Shown piece by piece: positions 33,016 to 46,083 of a stretch of 64,000 nucleotides of DNA (positions are counted from its first letter, which is position 1; each line of letters starts with the position of its first letter). A program made the translations under genes and the position numbers. Source of the DNA: Apium graveolens (taxonomy: Eukaryota > Streptophyta > Magnoliopsida > Apiales > Apiaceae). The stretch covers positions 45,018-109,017 of the forward strand of contig NW_027420664.1 of NCBI RefSeq assembly GCF_009905375.1, in the 5' to 3' direction. Below the pieces are notes generated by a model. It saw nothing but the letters and a program-made list of their open reading frames with translations, searched no databases and was not told the origin of the DNA.

Positions 33016-34823
33016 TTAAAGGCTCAAATCACTCCCAAATGAAGAAATAAGATAGGGCCAGAAAGAGTGGTCTACAGTTATATAAATAGGGGTATCCTCA
33101 CACAAGGGTCTATTTTTAGTCATAATAGCAGATAAAATAATAGTACTAATTAGATATGTACCTTCAACAGAAGAATCCATATGAATGGATATTAGAGGAG
33201 TTACAAGAATAACAATAGTATTCTTCTTTGCAGCAACCATTTCAACCTTAGGATCAAGAAATATTGAAGTGTTAGCATATGCAGCATCATCGGGAGTCGT
33301 AGTGGTGCATTCATCAAGACTTTGACTTGATCGTTCTTGTAGGGCATGACGCTTTGAAGCTTCTTCAACCCTTTGAACTAAGGGTTCTTTTTGGGTTATC
33401 GTAAATATTGAATCATTCAATAAAGTATCAAACTCAGCTCTATGATCGTGATGAGCTTCTTTATCCTTTGTGTGTGGTATAATATCAAATTCCACTTATT
33501 CAGAACCTCCTTCAGCAGTGTCATGGAATTGTCCTTCCAATAGCAGTGTGTGAACCTTCACTTTGAGAAGGTGGGTCTTATGTGATAAGGTCATTAGCAC
33601 CCGTTGAATCCCTTTGAGATTCAACTTCTTGTGTGTTGTAACCTTTCTGTGGAGATTGATATCTTGATTTCTTTCTGTAATATACAACTTTATCTTTTGT
33701 CTTCCTTTTCAAATTGTCAGTACCAGGTTGACCAGCATCAAGACTAGATATTGACTTGTCAAGAATTCCACCAACATCAGGAATAGAAGCATCTTTATCT
33801 GTATTGGCCTCCTTTAGAGGAATAGCTCCTGATGATTCATGTTCTATATAAAAGTAGACTGTGTAGGAGAGTAATGTATAGTCATTTGCACCTTGAGCAA
33901 TATCCTTTTCCTCTTTGACAAAAGTCCAGATGCAGTGACCTCCTTACTTGCGTCATTATCTGCAACTTTATTAATATTTAGCTTTGAATTTAGAGTTGTA
34001 GTGTCATCTTCATCAGAATCTGACTTAACAGTCATTCTCAATGCCGTTATTTTCTTCTATTTTACAAAATAAGCTTCTTGTGTCAGGAACATGGTTGGAA
34101 AGAAGTGACAAGAGAAGCGTCAAGATTTGTTGCCACATACTGAGTAAAGTTTTCTTTGGAAAAAATGCTTGACCTCCACAAGAATCACAACCTTTCATGT
34201 AATTTATTTTTCTCGTCCCTACTCTCATTATCTTGAATGTCATTATTAGTAATTTTGAACATAAGTAGCCATTCATCATCAACGGTATGAATAACCAATT
34301 TGCAGAGACACAACTAGAAGAGTATCAAAGTTAAATACATTGCTGACAAAGCATCTAATAATACAGTCAAAATAGAAATTCTGCATTTCCTAAGCTTGGT
34401 TCTGAACAGTTCTCTCATCTTGGAAAACTCATAACTGTACATCAATATCCTGAGATAATAAAATAGGACCTCAGTAGAATGATATAAGGAGATTTGTCAA
34501 CTAGAATAGGTAGCTATAGAGCTGCTTGAATCACTTCAGGGGTGATTTCATACCTCCTATTGCCATTGTGAAAAAAGATACTACCTTTTTTCTTATGTAC
34601 TTTTTTGTGTCCCAAATCCGCATAGCATCTAATAGTGGGGTTAGTTAAGGCAAAATCAATGTTGCTTTTTTCAAGAAAATCTTGAATGACGTGAAAATTA
34701 GGATGGATTTCATTGTGATCATGATGTGCTTTGAAGTTGTTTGGGCCGATTTCATGATTATGTTGAAAGTAAGGTTTTGTTGAAGAAGCTTGAAAGGCAT
34801 GTAGAGACACTAGTATTTGTCAT
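33016..34823 (-). pseudogene. Long-gag type remnant, segment B, unit 2
   Basis: Here the linker stays open for 159 codons (33016-33495) because CGA is kept where unit 1 has TGA. A TAA separates it in phase from the upstream frame 33496-33687. The N-terminal domain frame is at 34514-34810, and the ATG that is out of frame with it lies at about 34823. Still a pseudogene. Confidence 0.55.
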
Positions 34824-35429
34824 TGTTGAGAATTAGAGTTCTAGTTTAAGTTTACGAGAGAGGGGAGAAACGATGTCTGTGTATAAAAACTGATGTGGGA
34901 ATATTATTAGTTTTATAAAAACTAACATGATTTTAGACAGTCTATAGACAAACAAAACAAGCGACTTGATGTGATTTGTGAGAATAATTGGCGGTGCTAG
35001 TTTCTTGTAATCATAGTTAATTTATTAATGTATATCTACAATAGACAATAGACTTGTATACTACGCCTAGAAATACGCAACTGTGTGCATAATTATCTCA
35101 CATGAATTAGAATCGTTTCCGCATAATTATCTCACATGCATTAGAATAGTTTCTTTAGAAACAAAATAATTAAAATTTCTTCACTTAACTCATAAAATCA
35201 TGTGATATCAAAGAGATATTAGTATTTATTTTTAGAACAAATACTGAATTTGAATGGTTTATATATATTATTGATGTGTCATAAGGATTACACAATACTT
35301 TTAGAATTTTACTCGATCAGGATTTGACGTGCAATAGGATTTGACCATGTTAGTATTTTATCTACTTTGTCTCACCTGTGCATCAGTATTTGTACTACTT
35401 ACTACTTTTTATAACTTATCATTTCAAGT

Positions 35430-35681
35430 TCATTGATTTGATTTGTGAATGTGACTTCTAATAATGACTTGGCGAAAATGTCTGTCGTTTATTGTTACTT
35501 TCATGACATGATCCGTTACAAAATGAAATCTAATATTAATATGCTTTGTCAGGAAATTGGGTACTGGACTTCCTGTTGTGGTAATAACATTTGTATTGCC
35601 TAGTAAGATAATAATTATTTCAGACCGTTGGATATAATTGTATAGATGAATGGAATAAGTAAGGATGTAAATATGAAACAA
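35430..35681 (-). pseudogene. copia RNase H scrap, unit 2
   Basis: Same 83-codon frame as in unit 1 with one replacement near the end (Pro to Ser). Absent from unit 3, where it fell in the 1.6 kb deletion. Confidence 0.63.
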
Positions 35682-36869
35682 TTTTATAATTTGTGATATA
35701 AAACTGTTACAAACTCATCAGCTAACTAAAATGATACTAGAGATAATCAAACAGTTAACCTATTATGCTAAGCTATATTTCCCTCATATCTTTATAAGCT
35801 TTTTATTCTTATACAGAGCAAAATTAATAAATAATGGAGGTATAAAATATTACAAATGTATTGGTTGTTCTTAATTATAATTAGAAATGAGATTGTAATG
35901 TTTGTATTGCAATAAAGAGATTATTATTATGTACAATATATATAGAGGATGTACCCTAGGATTCAAAAAGTAAAATTTAAGAAATATAAACTTGGACTAG
36001 TGCACTTCAATTGCACCAAACCACTTCTCCCAAAGCATATATATATAAAAAGATATTAAACAATGGAAGTGTGGACTGACAATCACCCTCCTACTAATTA
36101 ATTTAAATAAATATTTTTTACGTTAAGCCTTTTATATATGTAAGTGACAAAAATTGTAGAGTAGGCTCAAATGGAGAAGTATGTTCTCCAACAAGTTTTG
36201 CTTTAAAGTATTACAAAACATAATGCGGAAAATTTTGCATGACTAATAATAATTCTCTTAATTAATTAATTCTCTAGCTAAGAGTATTCCACCAGACCAA
36301 ACTCTGGGTACATAATGATCCAACAAAAACTTAAAACACATTTAATTGTAAGTCACGGTCAATTACATAAAGCAACACTTGAAAGCTACAACAAATTTAG
36401 CTTATCCTGCACTAGTCCCCCAACTTGCGCAAACCACTAGTCAAAATCTTCATGGCCTGAATTTGCTTATCCTACCATGCATTGTTAGTAATTCATGTGA
36501 GATTCAGTATGACAAGCAGGAGAACGTGCACACGCATGTTTGTTCTATGAATTTATCTTAATTATGTAATAATATTAGCTGGGGCAGAAATAAAATTTTA
36601 TATTGCAGAAGTGTACCCTAATTTTGACACTAATCATTTAAGGCATAAAACTTTATATAATAATGGTCTCATGGACGGATGAAGTTGTGTGGATGGGCAA
36701 AGGTGTGCCACAACAACTAATAAAAGGTCATCTTCTCATTTACAAAATCAAATGTGATACTATATATATATATATAGTTATCATTACATTATCTGTAGTC
36801 ATCATGATCTAGACCATGTAACAAGTTAATAACATTTTCATCTCAAATTTTTACAATTGTAATGATGGT
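35682..36869. other. Non-coding spacer, unit 2
   Basis: As 14445-15581 of unit 1 plus the 60 bp unit 1 lost. The (TA)n run near 36762 is longer than in unit 1. No gene seen. Confidence 0.5.
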
Positions 36870-36874
36870 CCTCC

Positions 36875-38049
36875 TATTGAAAAATAATCTTAAACTTATT
36901 TTTATTTGTAGTAAATTAATAATGTTTTCTTATTTGATTTGTTCAGTTGATGACTTAGTCATGCTGTTAGTGGAGAAATTGTAGGACTCATAATAAGTGG
37001 CAGGGGGTTAGTAGGAGTTGTTAGGCTCATTACAAGTTTTCCTGATTTATAACTACCAGTACCTTAGTTCCTTTCTATATATATTGTATCATTGATTAAA
37101 GAAAAGTAGATCTTTTGGTGTGCAAACATGTGTGTGTGATTTGTGTTTTACTAGTGAGAAGTATACAGATATATACTTATGTATAAATAATCAGTTAAAA
37201 TTCTACACTTGTATGCGAGCCTCATGATCTAAGGCTTTGTAAGATATTTTAAAATATATACCTATATATATATGTTAAGTATTTATTTATCATATTTAAT
37301 GGCATCAAAAAATTTCTCAATTTATATTTAATGAGGTATCAAGAAAAAAGTCTACGAGAGAGAAGCATGGGAAGAAGAAAGAGAAGCATGATAAAAAATT
37401 AAGGAGAAAATTGAGGAGAAAATTGAGCAGTGAAAATAATGAGAAAGATATCATGGCACAAGTGGTTGTGAAAGAAATTTTGTTTTAGAAGTGTGGGTGA
37501 TTATGTGCACCAGGAGAGAAGTGCTCCGGCAAACAAAAATGACGTTGATGAGAAGTGCATCAACAAAAAAATTGTTTTTGTTGAGAAGTGCATCAAACTT
37601 GATAGTGGTGAGAAGTGCATCACAAAATGAAGAGATGGTGGTGAGAAGTGCATCACAAAATGAAGAGAAGTGCTTCATAAATTCTGTTCAGCTAAGTTTA
37701 AGATTACAGGGGAGATTGTTGAAAAATAATCTTAAACTTATTTGTATTTGTAGTAAATTAATAATGTTTTCTTATTTGATTTGTTCAGTTGATGACTTAG
37801 TCATGCTGTTAGTCGAGAAATGGTAGGACTCATAATAAGTGGCAGGGGATTAGTCGGAGTTGTTAGGCCCATTACTAGTTTTCCTGATTTATAGCTACCA
37901 GTACCTTAGTTCCTTTCTATATATATTGTATCATTGATTAAAGAAAAGTATATCTTTTGGTGTGCAAATCTGGGTGTGTGATTTGTGTTTTACTAGTGAG
38001 AAGTATACAGATATATACTTATTTATAAATAATCAGTTAAAATTCTACA
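36875..38049 (+). mobile_element. TRIM-2 copy, unit 2
   Basis: LTRs 36875-37207 and 37717-38049 (333 bp each), CCTCC duplications at 36870-36874 and 38050-38054. Interior with the GAGAAGTGCATCA repeats as in unit 1. Confidence 0.9.
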
Positions 38050-38153
38050 CCTCCTACAACAATAATGGTTAGTTTTCTCAGACGGCCTAAATATTATATG
38101 TAAGCAAGTTAAAGCAAGTAACCTGAAGGAAGATAAACAAACTAAAGAAATAC

Positions 38154-38427
38154 CTTGACGAGATCCAAATCAGTTTCAATTTTGTTGAGCTTTTCTTTTA
38201 GTTGCTGATTCTCTATTGTAAGAGATTTGTTTTCAAGATTAAGAGAATGACAACGTTCTTTAAGTTCCTCGACATGGTTCTGGTATAAAATATGGTTATG
38301 AATCTTATAGTAGTAGACGTTAAAAACATAAAGTAGAACATGTATTAGGCATACCTTTTTTCTTTTTCTGTATTCACGAGATGCGATTTTTCTTTTCTCT
38401 CTTTTCATCTCTTTTGGATCTTGTTCG
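38154..38427 (-). CDS. bZIP-type transcription factor exons, unit 2 (partial gene)
   Basis: Two minus-strand exons: 38427-38355 (73 nt, after acceptor TGCATAG) and 38279-38154 (126 nt, after acceptor TACCAG), with a 75-nt GT-AG intron between them; a GTATTTC donor follows. Joined reading: EQDPKEMKREKRKIASREYR, then KRKK-NHVEELKERCHSL and on through NKIETDLDLVK. Zipper positions form an unbroken heptad (Leu, Leu, Leu, Leu, Ile, Val at 7-residue steps). bZIP proteins dimerise by this zipper and bind DNA with the basic region in the nucleus. Only 14 residues separate the SRE of the basic region from the first zipper Leu, where the family has 18, so about four residues (SARR-like) are missing. 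Upstream and downstream exons were not found with confidence; it may be a relic. Confidence 0.62.
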
Positions 38428-38664
38428 CTATGCAGAATCAATTAGATCAGTTTAGCAATAATAAAAGACAGTTTCATGAAGAGAGTGTTGAGCCTATAAA
38501 ACAAATGGAAACTTTATTATAAGAAAATTAAAGGGGTCGTAATTTGGATTAAGTTGGTTGTTGTAAAATAAAGTGAATGAAGTTTCATGATGCAGCTGAT
38601 GATTATATTTCCTGCTTGATTAACATATCTTCCTACGTAATGAAATTATCATTGTTTTATGCAG

Positions 38665-38811
38665 TAAATGAGACTGATAATCACTTATTTATGCTCTGCC
38701 ACTATAGTCGTTTTGTTCTCCCTAACTTGTTGCATAAGTTAGGAACTTCTCAACCACATGCTACATATTCAGGACAGAGCCAAGAGTAGTGTTGTTCTTG
38801 GTTTGATCCAG
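38665..38811 (+). pseudogene. Fragment of an unrecognised exon, unit 2
   Basis: Begins after a good acceptor (TTTTATGCAG) with NETDNHLFMLCHYSRFVLPN and ends before GTTTTTTGC. The 29-nt deletion shared with unit 1 shifts the frame. Confidence 0.45.
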
Positions 38812-39566
38812 GTTTTTTGCTGCCAGCTATGGCGAGAAAGAAATGCCCGAGCCCATGACAAAGGAATTTTTGGCCCAATGAAGCCTATAGATTGTATTCT
38901 AGTTGATGTTAAACCATGACAAAGGAATCAGTTTATAGTTTTGCTTTAATTGGTTATAGAGCAAGGGAGATCTCCCTTTTATATTCTCTTTTCTAATACA
39001 TCTCTTAATTTAGCAAAAAAATAATAGCACTTCTTCTATTATCATTTCTTTCGGCCTACAATTAATTTGCAACACTAATTATAAAAAAGAATGACAGAAC
39101 TAATTTGGGTATTCCCTTGCATTTTTCTTCGGATAAAAATTTGGAATCATATGAAGGCCTAAGGGTAACAAACCTTTGGGTATCCGAGGAGAGAACAATC
39201 ATTGTTGTTGGAAGAGAGGCTTCCGACATATCACGCTCCTGACATTACAATACATGTTCAACTAGTAATTAATTGAAAAATCATTGTTGTTGGAAGATAG
39301 ATAATAATTGAAGCATAAATTTGTACTTTGAAAACCTGGAGTGATGTTATATTTGCCAAAATTAATTAGTAATTTGAGAATCTGGAGTGATACCATATCT
39401 GCCAGAACTTAAATAACATACATGTACCAAGTTTACACTAAGATTATTACTAGTAATTAGTTCAAGCATAAAGTTAGTAAATAATTGTCAATTATAACTG
39501 TATGCTTTACAAGAGTACTGCATATTATCATTATATATATGTACATACTTGCACGAAAAGGCTTAC
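38812..39566. other. Non-coding, unit 2, including filler repair site
   Basis: Corresponds to 17006-17982 of unit 1 minus about 250 bp. No gene seen. Confidence 0.5.
39265..39296. other. Templated filler at a deletion junction, unit 2
   Basis: Where unit 1 has 17457-17710, unit 2 has some 32 bases of new sequence. Bases 39279-39296 (AATCATTGTTGTTGGAAG) copy 39197-39214, 82 bases upstream. This is the mark of end joining with local template copying. Confidence 0.75.
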
Positions 39567-39623
39567 TTTCATGTCCATTTGTTCCTCCACGACAACTTTA
39601 CCCTTCTCCATCTGTTTAATTTC
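39567..39623 (-). pseudogene. 57-nt coiled-coil exon remnant, first of pair, unit 2
   Basis: Reads EIKQMEKGKVVVEEQMDMK, donor GTAAGC present, acceptor AG absent as in unit 1. Val here where unit 1 has Leu. Confidence 0.4.
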
Positions 39624-40708
39624 CAAACATGTAAATAACTGATCAAAGGGGCCCAAAATCCATGTTAAAGCAAAAACAATGACTTCCTACAACTTAAATA
39701 GTAACATTGTTAAATAAAAAAAAATTATGAATGTGAGTATCATTAAACTAGTAAAACTAATCAAAACATCGTTACTTTATGCAACTTATACATAGAAAAC
39801 CTAAAAATTAAACTTTCAATTTTGTACACACAGCTAGAAGAATATCCATTTATTAGCATACTTAAACAAACATTTTGCACTTTTGGAATGAAAATTAAAA
39901 TACAAGAAATTGACACGTAGGACTTGTTGTCAGGTCGGTTTTTACTATGGAGCTTCCCAAGTCTATAGTTGATTGTTAAGAGAGTGAGTGTTTACTTGCT
40001 TGTAATGTACTTGGTTATAATTTTGTTATTGTTTCGAAACTAGTACCTAGTACCTATATATTATTTTACACTCTCCACGATTATTGGACTTATTTAAGTT
40101 GATCCATTTTTTAAAATTAAAAATTTCAGGTTACTATGTATTTGCCAACCACAGGTTAATGATAAGGAGGTGTAGATTGTATATTGGAGAAGCTAAGATA
40201 TTAGCAAGTTTGTAATATGTATTGTTTAAACTTTGTAAATTATAACTTTTGAGTTTGGATGATCGGATTTTTATTGTAATAAAATTATTTTTTAATATAT
40301 AAGGAGTGCAACAAGCTTAAAGTAGTTATATTAGTAACTTTTCTTTATTATGGGTTGGTAATTGGGGTTGGGGTTATAGATATACATATTTAATAGGTAG
40401 AAAGGGAAGAACAAAAAAGTTGAGAAAACCTGGTAATAAATAAGACAATAAGATAGTTAGACTAATTAGTTTACAGTAAGATTATATATGTAGACAAAGC
40501 ATTAAGATTGTGATTAGTAATTCAAGTATAAATAGCTTACACTAAGATTATATGTGGACAAAGTTTATATTAAAATTGTAATTATTAATTCAAGTATAAA
40601 CTTAGTAATTTTTTACTGCATGTGATAAATGATGCATGTGCTTGACAAATGAACTATATATTGCCCTACTATATCTATATCTGCATATATATATAACAAA
40701 AGGCTTAC
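39624..40708. other. Non-coding (possibly intronic), unit 2
   Basis: Matches 18040-19124 of unit 1; no gene seen. Confidence 0.45.
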
Positions 40709-40765
40709 CTGGGTGTCCATTTGTTCTTCCATAACAGCCCTGCCCTTATCCATTTGTTTAATTTC
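40709..40765 (-). CDS. 57-nt coiled-coil exon, second of pair, unit 2
   Basis: EIKQMDKGRAVMEEQMDTQ with intact TTTTTAG acceptor and GTAAGC donor, length a multiple of three. It is the only one of the copies with both splice signals. Lies 2.3 kb upstream (minus strand sense) of the bZIP exons; a shared gene is possible but unproven. Confidence 0.4.
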
Positions 40766-40899
40766 CTAAAAATCTAAGTAACTGATCAAAGTGGCACAAA
40801 ACACAAGTTAAAAAAATAATGCCTTGAGCTGTTACTTAAAAAAACAGAACAATGTGAGTGTCATGATAAACTACCAAAACTATTCAAAATACCGTTATA

Positions 40900-41121
40900 C
40901 TAGTCCCTCAGTCCCATCCAATTTGTAATATTCAACTCTGCACGCAGTTTAAGAGTCTTATAAAAATGTAGTTGCCAACATTTTTAAAAAAAAATCTTCT
41001 AACATATTTTTATACAGAAAAAGAAAATTTCAAAAATAAATTACAAAAATATACTTTATAATCGTCTTAAAATGTGTGTCAAATACGTAAAAACTGTAAA
41101 AAATGATAGGGACAAAAATAG
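40900..41121. mobile_element. Stowaway-like MITE, unit 2
   Basis: Same element and TA flanks as 19316-19537. Confidence 0.75.
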
Positions 41122-42690
41122 TATTATGCAACTTATACTTAGAAAACTACAAATCGAATTTCAATTTCGTACACAATCGAAAAGTGCCTATTAATTAACA
41201 AACTTAAACAAGGCAGAATGAAATTTAAACATATACTTGCACACTACAAAGCTAAAATTTATATTCAAGGAACACTTCCTCACCTAATCTTCTTTGAATT
41301 TGTTAAATGATATAGATCCTAACAATTTCGCAAAAAACAAAAGGTCTATGAAAAGTATCATTTCTTTCAAAAGGTCCATTGACAAAAGAGGTAGATTAAT
41401 GGATCTAACATGTACAGCCTTCTCAAGAATCTTTGTAAGCAGATCAAAACTATTACAAAACATATATAAATCAAAGATAGAGATAAAGAGGTTACCATCA
41501 ACATGATCGATAAGAATTAAGATGCACATATATAAATCACAAAACATAGAATTCAATACAACAATAGAAGAATTATAGAAGCACTAAAATAAAATCTTAA
41601 GATTAAATATAAAAATAGCATAATTTCACAACCACAAAACTAGCTACACAATTTTAAAAGCTATACACCTCTTTCAAACAATCTGCTGGAGCCTATACTC
41701 ACCTCTGAAGCAATGGAATGTTTTAGCCTTGTAAATACTTAAAAAAATATATTCGTGAACAATCTTTAATAAAACCATAATAAGTCAAATTATAAAACCA
41801 TAATAAGTCAAATTATGGTGACACTATCTGCATAAACTTTTAAGTTTACATGGAGAAGCATTCAATTTTATCATTATGATTAAAGATAGAGAGAAAGAGG
41901 TTACCATCAACAACTTCTTTTTGTCTTTATTTGAGTAATTTAAAATGTTTAAAAATTATGTAACTTAATATTGGGTAGTAATGCATTTATCTTTTCTTGC
42001 TAAACGAATTTCATATTGCAGAAGAGGCCCCTAATATTTAATTGTGTCAAAAATATTTACTCTCTAAATGCCCCACCCACCAACCCCTCACCCGTTCAAT
42101 TGTTAATATTGGTGATATTGTGTTTGACACAAACTTGAACATAAATATAAAATATATCTCTATAATTTATTTTTATTTTTTTGAATAAATATTTATATAT
42201 TCAACTTTTATTTATAATTTTTCTTTTAAAATAATATAATTATAATTTACATTCATCTTAAAATATTTTCCCAACACTCTCCCAAAAATTCATTAATAAT
42301 TCGGTGGGATGCTGACTACATTTACACTTTAATTTTTCAAAAACTACTCTTACATACATGTTAAAAATTGGTGGGACGACGTTAGCAATTGGGTGTGGAC
42401 AAAGAGAGTACATTTCAGTTTTAATTCTTAAAAATGCAGAGACATACTTGTTTGAAATAGTCACATAAATTTGAAATTTTATGAATGTATGTTATATATG
42501 AGTTTGGTGTATAATTGATATGTACTATAGTATATTAACTTTCAAGTTAAAGTAGCAAAATAAATATTTTTTTATTAATGTAAAATTTTAATATTTCATA
42601 AAAATAAGCATGTTTTGTTTATATTTTTAGTTTTGATAAAAAAAAATTTAGTAAGCTGTGAAATTACCTTAATCAACTTATAAACTAAAT
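41122..42690. other. Stretch without a supportable gene, unit 2
   Basis: Same as 19538-21062, including the doubled 24-bp sequence and the two-strand frames near 41284-41556. Confidence 0.45.
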
Positions 42691-44340
42691 GTTCTTGACC
42701 TCCTTTACATATCCCTTTGGCTGAGTCGCACACCTCCTCAGTAATCATTAATTTCTCTGATGTATAAAATCAGGTTTAACATTTTCAATAATAACTCTAT
42801 ATAATCTGTTGTGAGATCTCTTAACCTTCATATATATTCTCCCACTTTTTTCAAAAACCCACAAGTAATTCCCATTCGACACCACTTTGTTTCCTTCTTC
42901 TAATAGTTGTCCTAAACTTATTATAGTACACGTTCTTTCCCGTTCTTGCACTTGAAGACTATGGAACTCTTTCCCTCGTCGATATTTAATTCCCTCATCG
43001 AGTTTCTTAAATTTTTAGTCTTTTCACCTCTCATATGGTTACTATTGTCGTTGTCAAGATACCACAAATTTTATTCTACTATTGTTTCGTTCCCATCAGT
43101 CATCAACTTTGGTACGACATCCGTCTTATTAACAAAAACACATTGTTATATTCTTGTTCATATTTTGCCAGTAAAAGTGTAGGTTCATCATCTTCCCTTT
43201 GCACCATATGTACTTCTTGTTTCATATCTTTCATACTCAACGATAGAAAAAATAAACAAAAAATATTTTTTACTCATCTCCAGCCAACCCACCTCGCACT
43301 ATCCTTGTTGGACAGGAAATAATAAATGCGGATAGCCTTCTGGGACCCCCTAAGGCAGACAGGGATACTAGAAAACTCATAACGACATCAAACCTAGTCG
43401 CGTGTGGGTTTTTGAAAGAAGGAGTGAGGTTGACTCCCCAAAAGAAGAAGCCAAAGAAAAGAGCTAGAAAGGGTAAGAACATCGGGCCCGTACGTGCGAG
43501 CCCGTGTGCTCGCATATTTTACATTTCCTGCACGCATCTCACTTTACATTGCATTTTAATTTCTTGTATTTATTATCTACTTGCGTTTCTTCTCTCCACT
43601 GTGACTAATGTATCAATATATTGTCTTCTTTTCAGAAGAGGCCATCTCCCATATTCCCTTCATGGAAGAGGCTGAGCAAGCTGCGACCTCGGGCCAAGTT
43701 CAGCCCACGGCTGTGACCACAGGGACTCATTCTCAGGTCCTCCCTCCAGCTCGCATGACTACTCTTTCTGAGCATCTCAAGGGCTCAGGGCCTTCTCCAC
43801 GGCTGAAAAGGCATCGAGGCCACAAATAGGGAAAGACGGTCGAGCCATACCCAAAAAAGGCTGCTCCATCTGATGCCCCTCTCCCTACTTCTTCTTCTTC
43901 TTTCAATACGGTCGCGACCAAAAGGGATCTATCTGTTTTATATCTTTCATACTCAACGACCCAAATATTGTCTTAGGCATTTGAACCTTAAGATTTTCAG
44001 CACCTTGACATAAAGTCTTAATCACTTCCCAGGCATCCTTATATTTCTTCTTCTCAGGTATCCCCTAATAAATCATGGCAAGAGCATTTTATTTGTCCTT
44101 TCTTCTGCCCCGCCTTTTGGATTGTTTGGTTTGATAGCCCCCAAACTGTGTGAGCCTGCATAAATAGTCTCATCTTCAAGGCCCATGTTGTGTAATTAGT
44201 TTTGGTTAACATCGAATAACTCAAGCCCATCGTTCATCCCTTGCTCTTCTCAAATCCATCATGGTCTCGTTAAACATGTACTTTGTAAATATAGATCACC
44301 AAGAGCTCTGATACCAAATATTAGAAACGTTTAAATAGGT
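42691..44340 (-). pseudogene. Degenerate minus-strand copia element, unit 2, with primer-binding end
   Basis: Lacks RT and integrase text between the points equivalent to 21180 and 22558 of unit 1 (join at 42763). It keeps about 247 bp (44180-44426) missing from unit 1: read on the minus strand, TTTGGTATCAGAGCTC near 44310-44325 is an initiator-tRNA-Met primer site, followed by a leader and gag start LSYSMLTKTNYTTWALKMRL. The last words nearly match the gag of element 1, confirming the family. Sequence beyond (to about 44420) should be LTR but no partner LTR is visible. Confidence 0.8.
43245..43939 (+). pseudogene. Captured gene fragment with an intron, unit 2
   Basis: Same 695-bp insert, direct repeats at 43224-43244 and 43940-43960 (last base changed in the right copy). 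The splice sites and frames match unit 1; a Val-to-Val-level set of base changes only. Confidence 0.55.
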
Positions 44341-44616
44341 AACTACATATAAAAATATATGTATAAGCTGTTTTGAAAAAAAAATAGAGAACATAAGTAC
44401 ATTTACCCAAAATCTCTATTCTTCAATGACTTCAAGCAATACATATGTAATGGCAATAGCTCTACAAAGTGGTTAAAAACTAGGAAATTACTACACATAC
44501 TCTTATGAACAATCTCCACTACTATTGTTATTAAATTACGATCCTAAAAATAATCCAACTAATACTCTAACTAAATCAATCAACTGATATTCTGGACTGC
44601 ATAAAAAATAGTTAGT

Positions 44617-44812
44617 TTAAATTAAAAACCAACACATGGTACTTTTAATGTTCTTGTTTTCCTCTTGCAACCGATTATTCTCAAATATAGGAGATGCTTT
44701 TAGAAGAGCCTTCCCTTGACAACTTTTTTCCAGAGATTTGATAAACATTCCTCCAGCTTCACGGTTTGCGAGGATGTCCCTCTGCCGTTTCTCCTCCTTG
44801 TGTTCATGCTCA
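44617..44812 (-). pseudogene. bZIP-like exon with ruined basic region, unit 2
   Basis: Same exon as 24166-24361, with Lys for Ile in ALLKASP. Basic-region damage is identical, so it predates the unit duplication. Confidence 0.5.
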
Positions 44813-44880
44813 CTATAAAGAATAGATTCCATCAATTAAGCAATTGTAATCTTTAGTTTACGGTGATATATATCTATATA

Positions 44881-45556
44881 GGGAAATGATGAAATACAAA
44901 CTAAAATTAAAATAGAAACTAGAAACTAATCTAAGCCATTAGATCTATCTAATCTAATGGTCCCCCTAAATCACCCCACCCAACTACTCTGCACCCTCCC
45001 ACACCCTATTTCAACTTTTCCCCTCCATTTTTAATTTGATTTTCCCGTCAAACCGTAAGTTTTTTTTAAAATCCGATTTCACTATATTTTTCTATATATC
45101 TCAACGATCGATTTGCATACCATATGTGTTATATTTCAAATTAGTTTTAAAAAAAAATTATTTGTTTTCTAGTTTCTATTTTAAATTAGTTTCTATTGGA
45201 GTAGCCCCTATTTATATATATAGGGGAATGATCAAATGGAAACCAAAATTAAAATAAAGACTAGAAACTAATCTAAGCCATTAGATCAATCTAATCTATG
45301 TCCCTCTAAAAGCACAACACCCAACTAATCTACACCCTGCCACACCCAATCTCAACTTTTTCCCTCCATTTTTAATTTGATTTTTTCTATCAAACGGTAA
45401 GTTTTTTTTTTAAAATTCTACTTCATTGTATTTTTCTTCATCTCTCCAATGATCGATTTACATACCATTTGTGTTATGTTTCGAAGTAATTTTTTTAAGA
45501 AAAATTATTTGGTTTCTAGTTTCTATTCTAAAATGGTTTCTATTAGAATAGCCCCT
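44881..45556. mobile_element. Two related MITEs head to tail, unit 2
   Basis: Copies at about 44881-45209 and 45223-45556, same order as in unit 1. Confidence 0.65.
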
Positions 45557-46083
45557 ATATATATCATGAGAATTTTGAAAACCAAAAGTGACTTAACCAA
45601 CAGTTGCTCTGGATAGTAATACACTAACCCAGCCAATTGTTCATAAGTGATCAAGTTTTAATATTTATTTTACCGTCAGGTGGAGGTGATATATTGTTGT
45701 TTGTCATTAAATCATGTATGTAAACTTGCCTAGTTATAATGAGATAATACTTTTAATATTTATTATTAGGAAAACTAAAAAATATAGTTGAGACATACTT
45801 TAAAAATTCTCTGTATAAAAGATACATACGTTTGGAAAAAAGCTAACCTCATTCATAATTTGTTTATCCACCTTAATTTTGTGAGATACCTTTTGACGGT
45901 AAGCCTTCTCTATTTGTTTAATTTTAACAAAATATTTTGTTACTATAATGTAAAAAAATATTGCACCTGAGTATTAATATTATACACTAGTAAAACATAC
46001 CTAATGAGATAGATATAAACAAGTAGTATTATTTTCACTGGCGTTTTACTCGTGCACAGAACCACCTACCCATAATTATTAAT
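45557..46083. other. Unit 2 tail, no gene seen
   Basis: Same as 25106-25632; ends at the unit 2/3 junction. Confidence 0.5.

Larger units (their letters stand above)
28037..33827. repeat. Internal A/B duplication in unit 2
   Basis: Segment A 28037-30931 and segment B 30932-33827, same junction as in unit 1. The junction sequence is identical, showing that unit amplification copied an already duplicated block. Confidence 0.87.
25633..46083. repeat. Tandem array unit 2 (about 20.5 kb)
   Basis: Collinear with unit 1 at an offset of 21242-21244 over the first 8 kb. It keeps the bZIP exons and the copia primer-binding end that unit 1 lost. It lacks 1.38 kb of copia pol (join at 42763) and about 250 bp that was replaced by filler near 39265. 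It is the most complete copy of the middle region. Confidence 0.95.

Noticed and set aside
4391..46083. Tandem units as an assembly artefact
   Set aside because: Each unit has private insertions and deletions with sensible mechanisms (poly(A) insertion, templated filler, copia insertion), which a duplicated contig would not have.
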